A stretch of 64,000 bases of DNA from Bacteroidales bacterium (GTDB lineage: Bacteria; Bacteroidota; Bacteroidia; Bacteroidales; WCHB1-69), in assembly GCA_017554325.1 (NCBI GenBank), contig JAFZIP010000002.1:1-64000 (forward strand). The letters run 5' to 3'. Positions 44,691-51,569 of the stretch are shown here, piece by piece. Position numbers and translations under genes: made by a program. The notes beneath the pieces are model-generated. The model made no database searches and was not told the origin of the DNA. It saw only the letters and a program-made list of their open reading frames with translations. Each line of letters opens with the position of its first letter. Position 1 is the first letter of the stretch.

Positions 44691-46214
44691 TCAATTCTTG
44701 TCTTGACTACCGTCATCAACGATTTCCCAATGGCCTCCTTTGTCACCTCCTACTCGCCGGATGATGTTATTCTTTCTCAACTTCTTGGTGTTCCAATACA
44801 CTCCATCCTCGGTAATACCGCAAGCATCTGCCAATTCTTTATTGGTGATTTCAGGGTTCTCCTTTATCAACCTTAATATTTTCTCCGTAGTTTTCTCCGT
44901 AGTTTTCTCCGTAGTTTTCTCTGAATCATTCTTGGCAACAATCGTATCACCGAATCCAGTATGTGATGGAATGTGGATAAGGAAAGTCAGCCGGTCTTCA
45001 GTGGTTTCAAAAGAAGCACGAGGGGACCCATTCCCCGCAAGTTTTTCTTGAATGGTGGGAATGCCTGTTGAACGCCCTTCGGTCAAATCCAATTCCTTTA
45101 AAAAATCACCAAGGCGACGGTTCCGGTAGCGGCGGCTTCTCAAGTTGTCGCCTTTGTCAATGGCGGACTGGGGAATGCTACGATCCGGACCGGGACAATT
45201 AAGAATTGATAAACCATCAGGTTCAATGGTGATTTCTACTGGCTCGTGCTGGCTATAATCCCTATGATAAAGCGAATTGACTACCGCTTCTTCCAAAGCA
45301 TCGTAGGGGTAATTCCAAAAACGATTGGCTTCCGCTTGACCTGTGACTTTCTGCACATTCTCATAAAGGATATTTGTCCGAAGATAATCCATTGTTTGTT
45401 TCACCAATTGAGGAACGCTTCCCCTGAAAGTCTTTTCTGTGAAATTACGAGGATTCTTTATCTTTCCTTCAGGGAACACAACAATCTCGACTTGAGTGTA
45501 CGGGAAAAACTTTTCAGGATGTTCGCAGAACATCATTGCCGCCACATTCCTGATCATGCGTTTTTCCGTAGGGCCAACAAACAAAACCATTTGATCCAGA
45601 ATGTCTTCCAATGGCTTGGTGTAGAGTTCATTGGCCAATTTGCTGCCAACAGCCACCAAATATTCCCGAAGCAATAGGATGGAAATGTCCTCAATCCTGA
45701 TGTCGGGGTTGCCTCGTTCGTCAAAAGGCACACGACTTGCCAGCTCCCGTAGTTCGTCAAGTACTTCGCCCTTGGCGATGATACTGCTTGTACCGCACCT
45801 TACATAGAAGTACTCTTTTGATTTTTTGGATGTCACATCCTCCGGAACGGAATAGGGTCTGTTGATTCCGGCAGGACACCAAATCACAAGCACTTGCTTG
45901 CCGTCCACATCCTCGACACTCGTTCTGGGCATATAGAAGGGTGAAAGCTTGTTGTTATAGCCAATCATATCTTGCAGAATGCCGTCGATTTTCTCAATGG
46001 GAACACCCTCCACAGGCCGAATAGCCAAGCCCGTATTGTCATCGGAATCCACGCCGACTATGATATAACCACCGCCAAGATCGTCGATATCGTTGGCGAA
46101 AGCACACACGCTGTGGTAGATGCTCGCCGGATTCCACCCCTTCTTAAACTCCACTCTATTGGACTCAATTTTCTGCTTGTTCAGTAGGTCTTCTATATTG
46201 ATTGGTAATGCCAT
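44691..46214 (-). CDS. AlbA-type ATP-binding transcriptional regulator
   Basis: The 507-residue protein has an N-terminal Schlafen AlbA_2 domain (about 5-130; ESNRVEFKKGW, GGGYIIVGVDSDD), a GHKL-type ATPase region (about 290-400; EEAVVNSLYHRDYS with a DGLSILNCPGP strand) and a C-terminal winged helix (ITNKELADACGITEDGVYWNTKKL). Between them lies EKTTEKTTEKTTEK, coded by a 12-bp repeat. The frame opens at 46289, but the -7 box at 46236-46243 excludes that start and the Met at 46214 fits the family. Such proteins often regulate their own operon. It is the last gene before attR of element A. Confidence 0.82.
   Translation of the reverse strand: MALPINIEDLLNKQKIESNRVEFKKGWNPASIYHSVCAFANDIDDLGGGYIIVGVDSDDNTGLAIRPVEGVPIEKIDGILQDMIGYNNKLSPFYMPRTSVEDVDGKQVLVIWCPAGINRPYSVPEDVTSKKSKEYFYVRCGTSSIIAKGEVLDELRELASRVPFDERGNPDIRIEDISILLLREYLVAVGSKLANELYTKPLEDILDQMVLFVGPTEKRMIRNVAAMMFCEHPEKFFPYTQVEIVVFPEGKIKNPRNFTEKTFRGSVPQLVKQTMDYLRTNILYENVQKVTGQAEANRFWNYPYDALEEAVVNSLYHRDYSQHEPVEITIEPDGLSILNCPGPDRSIPQSAIDKGDNLRSRRYRNRRLGDFLKELDLTEGRSTGIPTIQEKLAGNGSPRASFETTEDRLTFLIHIPSHTGFGDTIVAKNDSEKTTEKTTEKTTEKILRLIKENPEITNKELADACGITEDGVYWNTKKLRKNNIIRRVGGDKGGHWEIVDDGSQDKN
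44881..44922. repeat. 12-bp tandem repeat in the AlbA gene
   Basis: The unit TTCTCCGTAGTT is repeated 3.5 times and encodes EKTT repeats on the minus strand. The unit is a multiple of three, so copy changes would alter length without shifting the frame. Confidence 0.9.
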
Positions 46215-46235
46215 ATCTTGTCTCTTTTCAATCGG

Positions 46236-46243
46236 CAAAGATA
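46236..46243 (-). promoter_or_regulatory. -7 box of the AlbA-type regulator
   Basis: TATCTTTG on the minus strand lies 22 bp before ATG 46214. GGTATTTTTGGATA and GGTATTTTCGGATG (46295-46308 and 46328-46341) are 33 bp apart upstream and may be operators. Confidence 0.55.
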
Positions 46244-46351
46244 CTCCTTTTTCGGATAAGTCTGTCGGTACTTCATTTTGAGCTTCCAAAAAATGGTATT
46301 TTTGGATAAAACGACAAATTAAATTTCGGTATTTTCGGATGATTGTTTTTT

Positions 46352-46554
46352 TTCTTGGTCACCTTTTGGTCACCATTTTGGCGATTCCTTGGTTTATGAT
46401 GGTATTATTGATGTGTTGGAATGTCCGTAACATCACGAATTACAAGTATATACATCCAAGGAGCCGTAAAGCCAGCGGTCCTGTTCCGGGCACTGAAGGA
46501 TTTTGCGAGTATCTGTAACACAGAGAATTGCAAAATCCTTTTTCTTTTATATTC
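46352..46554. repeat. Element A right end: arm sites plus attR core
   Basis: The arm-like box pair TTGGTCACC x2 lies at 46355-46374 and the 77-bp core at 46478-46554. The 126 bp before the core align with 48791-48916 at roughly 90 percent by eye. The core is identical to attL at 23360-23436, so A and the flanking core recombined recently or remain interchangeable. Confidence 0.85.
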
Positions 46555-46853
46555 TGTTTTTTAAGGTGAAAAATGCACCTTATGGAAACCCGCATTAAGT
46601 TGTCGTCGATATTGAACACGGCATACCCGCTGGCGTTTTTAGGGTCCATTACCAAAGCAATCTTCAAATCTGTGATGAATCCTTTAGGATTATAGACATG
46701 TATATACCCTTCTGCTAATTTTTTCAAATTTTCTTTTGTCTCCTCAATATTTTTTTTAAATTTTGCCCCGTCATTTTCTTGAGAAGCTCTAGTGACTAAA
46801 GGTCTGCTTATCAGTTCAGGAGAATGACTTTTTTGTTTCATGTTATCTTGCAT
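46440..46853 (-). CDS. Hypothetical gene whose 3' end runs through the att site
   Basis: The 137-residue frame starts near 46853 (or the Met at 46841), with a -7 box TATCTTTG at 46876-46883 upstream. Residues about 1-95 look like a soluble helical protein (FKKNIEETKENLKKLAEGYI). From about residue 100 the frame reads through the minus strand of the att core and into element A, so the tail depends on what is integrated beside it. It is probably a gene of element B truncated or re-tailed by recombination. No function is recognised. Confidence 0.4.
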   Translation of the reverse strand: MQDNMKQKSHSPELISRPLVTRASQENDGAKFKKNIEETKENLKKLAEGYIHVYNPKGFITDLKIALVMDPKNASGYAVFNIDDNLMRVSIRCIFHLKKQNIKEKGFCNSLCYRYSQNPSVPGTGPLALRLLGCIYL

Positions 46854-47293
46854 TTTAATTTCATGAGTTCATCTGCAAAGATAATATATATTGCAATGTG
46901 TGTGAAGAACCACATATAATTTTCACTGCCCTGAACCTCAATTAACTATAATTTTTATTTAACAATTAATATTATTAATTGTTAAAATTTTATATGCGAT
47001 TTAGCAGAAATGAATTGATTTTTGGCGAAGAAGAAACAGCGAAAATAATGGTTGGTGATTTATAATCGACTTCCATGGTAGCATCTTCCTGCTTTTGCAT
47101 ACTCCATTAACAACTCTAACATATTCGTTTGAGAATCATCCCCGCACACCTACGGCGTGCGATTCCCCACGCACATACCCAATCCACCGAGCCATGCAGC
47201 CCTACGGACTGCAGAAGGAGGGCAGGGAAAATAGTCACTACTTGCTCACTTTTTGTATGTGTTGCTGTTTCGTTCGGGTTGGTTCCATACAAG
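46854..47293. other. Intergenic region of element B
   Basis: AT-rich and without a convincing gene. It holds a perfect palindrome AACAATTAAT/ATTAATTGTT with a 3-nt centre (46961-46983) and the second copy of the hairpin-rich repeat (47098-47227). Confidence 0.7.
47098..47227. repeat. About 127-bp hairpin-rich repeat, copy in element B
   Basis: It corresponds to 43675-43804 with a few changes. Both copies lie in intergenic DNA in the right part of their elements, in the same orientation and about 3.4 kb apart. Confidence 0.85.
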
Positions 47294-48661
47294 TCAGAAC
47301 ATCTCTAATGCCGGTAAAATAACTGCATCATCCGGAGCGTTGTTATGAAGAAACATACAATAATAAACAGGCATATAAGTAACGCCATTCTTCCTATACA
47401 CTTGTCGCTCGTTAGAGAAGACGATTGCCCTCGTGATGCCATATTCCGGAGTGTTCAAGAATTTTGTAAGTGCGCTGTGTTCCGTATAGTCTTTTCCCGA
47501 TTTGATTTCCAAAGGCAAAACCTGGAGGCTGCTGTAGTCATCGATAAGGAAATCCACCTCACCCTTTTGCTTATTATCGTAATAATGCAGTTTGAATTGA
47601 TGGGCGGCGAGTTCCTGTGCAACTGCCGACTCGTAAACCGTTCCGAGATTGATGCTGCGAATGTCCTGTAACACAGCATTCACATTAATACCATAAAGCA
47701 AATAGGTCAGCAATCCAACATCGTTAAGATAGAGCTTTATCAGTTTCTTCTGCTGTGACTCGGCCAAAGGGAAGCGAGGATTACTGATGGCCAACACATC
47801 CAAAGCAACACCGGAATTGGTCAAATATTCAAACTCGTCAGCATAATCGGAAAAATGCTTTCCTGTTTTATTTTCTATTTTATTGTAAACAATGCGTTTT
47901 TTTCTGTTTTCAAGATTGCTAGGAATAAGGTCGTAGATAAGTCGAATCTTCAGTTTGTGGTTCTCATCATATTGAGACGCATCAATGCGGTAAAGTTCGT
48001 GGATGTCCTTGTGAACATTCCTTACACGAACCATATTTCTGTCTTCCAAATACTTGTTAACGGCTTCTGGCAATCCACCCACCAATAAATAGTATTGGAA
48101 ACGCTTCAACAGCATCTCGTGTGTACTTTCATCCAAACTCTCCTCACGTTCAAATGAATTGCGAATGTGTTTTATCCAATCCTTGCTGACACCTGTGGCC
48201 CATAAGAACTCCTCGAAATCGAGAGGATACATCTGCTCAACCGTGATGCTGCCAATCGGAACGGATGGCGTTTCCGACAAGGCAACGCCCAGTTGTGAGC
48301 CGCTGGCAATAAAGCGGTATTTCCCCTCTAGATTTAGAAACTTCAGCATAGTCATCAGATGGGGATAGCTTTGTATTTCATCGAGAAACACAAGTGTATT
48401 GGTCTTGTCACCCAAGGGCGTTGAATAATAATTTCCAAGACGCATATACAAGTCGTTTGTGGTCTTTACACCTGCAAAAACCTGATCGCCCTCCTTGTCC
48501 TCCTTAAGGTTGATTTCCACGAAATGTTTGAATAGACGATTCCCCACATAGCGGACAAGATAAGACTTTCCAATCTGCCTGGCACCATTTACCAACAGAA
48601 TTTTGCCGGGTTCATTGGTCAGGAAATGTTCAATATACTGTGTGAATTTGCGCTCTAACAT
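47294..48661 (-). CDS. AAA ATPase with DUF4143 domain
   Basis: The 455-residue protein has an N-terminal AAA_14 domain with Walker A GARQIGKS (26-33), Walker B TLVFLDEIQ (about 90) and RFIASGSQLG, and a C-terminal DUF4143 domain (about 200-420) with QELAAHQFKLHYYDNKQKGEVDFLI, a restriction-like nuclease fold pattern (E-V-D-F then E-I-K). The family is common and duplicated in Bacteroidetes and its function is open; links to DNA or to defence have been suggested but not established. It is the only long gene of element B and has a promoter with three operator-like repeats upstream. Confidence 0.88.
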   Translation of the reverse strand: MLERKFTQYIEHFLTNEPGKILLVNGARQIGKSYLVRYVGNRLFKHFVEINLKEDKEGDQVFAGVKTTNDLYMRLGNYYSTPLGDKTNTLVFLDEIQSYPHLMTMLKFLNLEGKYRFIASGSQLGVALSETPSVPIGSITVEQMYPLDFEEFLWATGVSKDWIKHIRNSFEREESLDESTHEMLLKRFQYYLLVGGLPEAVNKYLEDRNMVRVRNVHKDIHELYRIDASQYDENHKLKIRLIYDLIPSNLENRKKRIVYNKIENKTGKHFSDYADEFEYLTNSGVALDVLAISNPRFPLAESQQKKLIKLYLNDVGLLTYLLYGINVNAVLQDIRSINLGTVYESAVAQELAAHQFKLHYYDNKQKGEVDFLIDDYSSLQVLPLEIKSGKDYTEHSALTKFLNTPEYGITRAIVFSNERQVYRKNGVTYMPVYYCMFLHNNAPDDAVILPALEMF

Positions 48662-48689
48662 ATCCTTTTCTGATTACTGAATTGCGGTG

Positions 48690-48697
48690 CAAAGATA
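48690..48697 (-). promoter_or_regulatory. -7 box of the AAA/DUF4143 ATPase gene
   Basis: TATCTTTG on the minus strand lies 28 bp before ATG 48661. Upstream lie three copies of the operator-like repeat at 48717-48793. Confidence 0.6.
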
Positions 48698-48716
48698 TAA
48701 TCTTTTTACAAAAATA

Positions 48717-48793
48717 ACCACTTATTCCATTTTTTTATATCCAAAAAATACCACTTATTCCATTTTTAGACATCAGAAATAAACCACTTATTC
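48717..48793. repeat. Three 33-bp-spaced ACCACTTATTCC repeats
   Basis: ACCACTTATTCCATTTTT occurs at 48717-48734 and 48750-48767, and ACCACTTATTC at 48783-48793. Starts are exactly 33 bp apart, about three helical turns, so proteins bound to them would face the same side. They begin about 20 bp upstream of the -7 box of the ATPase gene and look like operators. Confidence 0.75.
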
Positions 48794-48987
48794 TTGGTCA
48801 CCTTTTGGTCACCATTTTGACGATTCCTTGGTTTATGATGGTAATATTGATGTGTTGGAATATCCGTAATATCACGAATTACAAGTAAATAAAAACAAGG
48901 AGCCGTAAAGCCAGCAGTCCTGTTCCGGGCACTGAAGGATTTTGCAAGTATTTGTAATACAGAGAAATGCAAAATTCTTTTTCTTTT
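48791..48987. repeat. Right end of element B plus third att core
   Basis: Arm-like boxes lie at 48794-48813 and the core (71 bp recognisable) at 48917-48987. The core differs from copies 1 and 2 at five positions but keeps the terminator stem. This is the probable ancestral tRNA-Leu 3' flank of the chromosome. Confidence 0.82.
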
Positions 48988-49031
48988 GGCTTCTTTGGCC
49001 CGTTCAGATGAACGAACAGGCTGTGGCGGCC

Positions 49032-49889
49032 TTAGTGGACCGAACGCCATACGATGAAGTTCACTTCCGAAATCCTATTCCACCTTTTCAAATCCCCGCC
49101 CCATGTCTGAAGGCCGTTTTTAGTGTCGTGCCGGAATCCGAAGGCGTCTCCACCCGTGAGCGCGATCGCGTTCAGTACCCCCAAATCTACAAGCGCTTGC
49201 GCAAAATCATGGAACGACTCGCGAGAGGTGCTGCTGACCACAACAATCTGACCGTCCAGTTCGCATAGAGCATGACGTATTGCCTTGTTTTTTGGATTGT
49301 TTTCCACCAGAATGCCTTGGTTTACAAGCGGATATTGACGGAAAAAATAGCCGTTTTGGGCGGTTGTCTCCTCAAAAAGAGGGGTGCTTTCGGCCATTCC
49401 GAGTTGAATCTTTCCGTCAAGGATGGCACAAAATCCCTTCTTGGCCACACCGCGCGCGAGCAGTTCACCCTTGAGGACAAAAGCACCCACTATCTTGTTG
49501 TTGTCGGCACGGATGTCGGCGGCTTGGAGTGCAAGGATGAGTGAAGGGTCAGCGGTGTCGGGAATGCCGAGGGAGAGTTCCGGTATGGCGTTCACGGGCG
49601 TGAGCAGGCTCAGCGGTACATCATTGATGACCGTGTCTCGCACAAGCACTTCAGCGGGCCCTAATTTCATGAGGGTAGGAGCCACGGCCACAGGACTATC
49701 GGAGTAGGTCACGGTGTCAGAGCCGCTTTCAGGATGCCTGAGACAAAGCACGAGCACAACGGCTAGCATCAGCAATACAGCAGCAAGCGCCACCCAGAAC
49801 CACCAGCGGTGGTAAATCGGCCTGCGCATCGTCTCCTGACGGTTGATGATGCGGATTTCATCGTCTTTTATATCGTCAAAATGCTTCAT
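49032..49889 (-). CDS. Phosphodiester-glycosidase-like membrane-anchored protein
   Basis: The 285-residue protein has a cytoplasmic N-terminus (1-28), one membrane helix (about 29-49) and an extracytoplasmic domain resembling the NAGPA/phosphodiester glycosidase family. Motifs seen are CAILDGKIQLGMAEST, GYFFRQYPLVNQG and QIVVVSSTSRESFHDFAQAL followed by AIALTGGDAFGF. The family removes sugar from phosphodiesters or acts on other glycans; the substrate here is unknown. Its start overlaps the LytTR gene stop by 4 bp, so they form an operon. Confidence 0.75.
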   Translation of the reverse strand: MKHFDDIKDDEIRIINRQETMRRPIYHRWWFWVALAAVLLMLAVVLVLCLRHPESGSDTVTYSDSPVAVAPTLMKLGPAEVLVRDTVINDVPLSLLTPVNAIPELSLGIPDTADPSLILALQAADIRADNNKIVGAFVLKGELLARGVAKKGFCAILDGKIQLGMAESTPLFEETTAQNGYFFRQYPLVNQGILVENNPKNKAIRHALCELDGQIVVVSSTSRESFHDFAQALVDLGVLNAIALTGGDAFGFRHDTKNGLQTWGGDLKRWNRISEVNFIVWRSVH

Positions 49890-50251
49890 TGTTCGCTGTG
49901 TTTTTCAAAATAATCCTTCAACTGTCGTAACGCCTCTTTGGAAGCCTCCAGACTGAACTTGAAAGTGTGATTGTCAGACAGGATGATTTGTTTTTTTGTC
50001 GGGTTGATCAAATGCACGAAGCGCAGGTTCACGATCAGGCTCTTGCCAATGCGCACGCATTCGTTCTCGTTGGATTTGAACTGCCGGTGAATGAGCTCTT
50101 CTATTATGCCCAATTGCACAGTCACTGTGCGTTTTTCACCATCGCGGGTACGAATGTCCGAATAGTTCCCCTCGGAAGCTACATAGACCAAGCTGTCCGC
50201 TGCAATGCGGACCAGCTCGTTGGCATTGGAAAGGGTCAGAAAGTCGGACAT
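49886..50251 (-). CDS. LytTR-type DNA-binding regulator
   Basis: The 121-residue protein is nearly all a LytTR DNA-binding domain: the VRIAADSLVYVASEGNYSDI strand region, FVRIGKSLIVN-like CVRIGKSLIVNLRFVHLI and the C-terminal FSLEASKEALRQL. There is no receiver or sensor domain. The open frame extends to 50275, but the -7 box at 50273-50280 overlaps that ATG, so the Met at 50251 is used. It is translationally coupled to the phosphodiester-glycosidase-like gene and likely regulates it. Confidence 0.88.
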   Translation of the reverse strand: MSDFLTLSNANELVRIAADSLVYVASEGNYSDIRTRDGEKRTVTVQLGIIEELIHRQFKSNENECVRIGKSLIVNLRFVHLINPTKKQIILSDNHTFKFSLEASKEALRQLKDYFEKHSEQ

Positions 50252-50272
50252 GCGCTTCGGTATTTCAGGCGA

Positions 50273-50280
50273 CAAAAATA
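50273..50280 (-). promoter_or_regulatory. -7 box of the LytTR operon
   Basis: TATTTTTG on the minus strand lies 21 bp before ATG 50251 and decides that start. Confidence 0.6.
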
Positions 50281-50290
50281 GGAAAAAATG

Positions 50291-51325
50291 TTATTTCGAG
50301 ACCTTCGAGAGCACATTCCCCTTCTGGTCAATGATCACCATGGATGTCCAGTCTTGCAGTTGCGCCTTGAACAAGGTGGGCGTTATGCCGGATATGTCGG
50401 TGTAGATGGGAGGAGTGATGATATTTCCCTCGCTGTCAACAAGACCTGAGTAGCCCCCGACACGGTATTCGTAATAATCATTTATTTTGGCCTCTCCGAC
50501 TTTTTGCTCCCCTGTCTGCAAATCCGTGTAATTCACCTCATAATAAAGATTGTTGATATAGTCGATAATCCCGTCTTGCAGGACATTTCCCTTGAAATCA
50601 ATCTGCTTTTTGAATTCCCCGTCCTTGTACACGATGGCATAATCTTTGGCCAATTCAATGTTGTCATAAAGCGGTTTGATGACCCAACGGCCTTTATGGT
50701 CAATGACCCCGATCTTGTTGGAGGAATCGGCCACAACGCAGTGCCCGTTATGGAAAACGAATTCAAAAAGAGGGTTGCCACGGTAGGAATACTTGAATTT
50801 GATGGCAACATCGCCTTTGGCATTCACAAAACCGATATAACCATTCTTTTCCACAGCGGCCAAACCTTCTGAGAATACCCAGGCCTTGGTGTAGGTTGTG
50901 GGCTGCACAATGACTTCGTTGGTGACAATGTTGCAAAATCCCCTTTTCCCGTTCTTGGCAAACAGCACAATGGGATCTTCGTCGTTGTTGCTGGAGTAGT
51001 GGCACCAGTCGATGTCCTTGACAATGACTTCCTTGGTGACTGGATTGATGATGTTGCTTTTGCCGTTGTTGTATGATACAGGGCCGTCCATTGGTTCATC
51101 CCCGTACTCGTAGCCATACTCGGACTTTTGATGACATGCTCGGATGATCAGCGTTGCCGACACACCTGCAACTGCAGCGATTATCAAAATGATGACCAAT
51201 CGTTTGATACGGCGTTTCTTTTTCGGTTGAGCTTCTGTGTCCTTGACCGCCGACTCCTCTGTTTTTGGGTTTTGTTGAGTCAGTTCTTGCGCATTTGCCG
51301 CGGTGAATTTTTCTTCTTTTTCCAT
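50291..51325 (-). CDS. WG-repeat membrane protein
   Basis: The 344-residue protein has an acidic N-terminus, a KKKRR stop-transfer stretch, one membrane helix (about 42-62) and an extracytoplasmic domain of WG/KWG-type beta repeats: GKRGFCNIVTNEVIVQPTTY, NGYIGFVNAKGDVAIKFKY, NKIGVIDHKGRWVIKPLYDN and a last GYSGLVDSEGNIITPPIY. The repeats probably form a beta-sheet binding surface; no ligand is known. The long frame opens at 51523, but the -7 box at 51368-51375 and the family-like start put the ATG at 51325. Confidence 0.82.
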   Translation of the reverse strand: MEKEEKFTAANAQELTQQNPKTEESAVKDTEAQPKKKRRIKRLVIILIIAAVAGVSATLIIRACHQKSEYGYEYGDEPMDGPVSYNNGKSNIINPVTKEVIVKDIDWCHYSSNNDEDPIVLFAKNGKRGFCNIVTNEVIVQPTTYTKAWVFSEGLAAVEKNGYIGFVNAKGDVAIKFKYSYRGNPLFEFVFHNGHCVVADSSNKIGVIDHKGRWVIKPLYDNIELAKDYAIVYKDGEFKKQIDFKGNVLQDGIIDYINNLYYEVNYTDLQTGEQKVGEAKINDYYEYRVGGYSGLVDSEGNIITPPIYTDISGITPTLFKAQLQDWTSMVIIDQKGNVLSKVSK

Positions 51326-51367
51326 GATGAGATGATTTTTTATGTTTGTGAAATGAAATATCGGCGG

Positions 51368-51375
51368 CAAAAATA
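51368..51375 (-). promoter_or_regulatory. -7 box of the WG-repeat gene
   Basis: TATTTTTG on the minus strand, 42 bp before ATG 51325. Confidence 0.5.
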
Positions 51376-51542
51376 GCACTTCAAAACACCTGAAAATACC
51401 GCAAAACCGGCCATTGTATGAAATGGCGGTTGTGGTGTATGAAATGTTGCGGATAGCTCGATGCCGTCTCAAAATATGCCCGAAAGAACTCGCAGGCCAA
51501 TATGAAAGTGTTGTTTTTGTCATGCATTAAGGAGAGAATGTG

Positions 51543-51550
51543 TATCTTTG
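51543..51550 (+). promoter_or_regulatory. -7 box of rsmI
   Basis: TATCTTTG lies 19 bp before ATG 51570; a TTG at 51517-51519 is 23 bp upstream of it. It excludes the longer frame that opens at 51540. Confidence 0.6.
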
Positions 51551-51569
51551 CACTCTAAATGCGATCACA

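Larger units (their letters stand above)
23360..46554. mobile_element. Integrative element A at tRNA-Leu (about 23 kb)
   Basis: The element is bounded by identical 77-bp direct repeats and has an integrase at its tRNA-proximal end reading toward the tRNA. Paired TTGGTCACC-type boxes lie just inside both ends. Contents in order: integrase, excisionase-like protein, HTH peptide, serine recombinase, three small unknown genes, a primase-like protein, a pentapeptide-repeat protein, a YubB-like protein, a putative RNA gene, a sigma/transglutaminase/lipoprotein operon, a RES-like and DUF2971 pair, a large T9SS protein, a lipoprotein and an AlbA-type regulator. No relaxase, coupling ATPase, tra gene or phage structural gene is visible, so it is best called an integrative element or island that may be moved in trans. 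Confidence 0.88.
46478..48987. mobile_element. Element B: integrase-less passenger between two att copies (about 2.4 kb)
   Basis: It is bounded by att cores at 46478-46554 and 48917-48987, and its right 126 bp before the core match the right end of element A. It carries one frame at the left end and one AAA/DUF4143 ATPase, and no recombinase. This is the structure expected of a cis-mobilisable remnant left in a tandem array: it could move with A or by A's integrase. The third core, with five differences, is probably the original chromosomal tRNA 3' end. Confidence 0.75.

Noticed and set aside
46214-46289. Longer N-terminus for the AlbA-type regulator
   Set aside because: A TATCTTTG -7 box lies inside this stretch, so transcription probably begins after the upstream ATG.
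48942-49268. 108-residue frame over the third att core
   Set aside because: It is antisense to the phosphodiester-glycosidase-like gene and starts in the att repeat.
51423-51523. Upstream extension of the WG-repeat protein
   Set aside because: A -7 box lies between this start and the family-like ATG, and the extra residues resemble no signal peptide.
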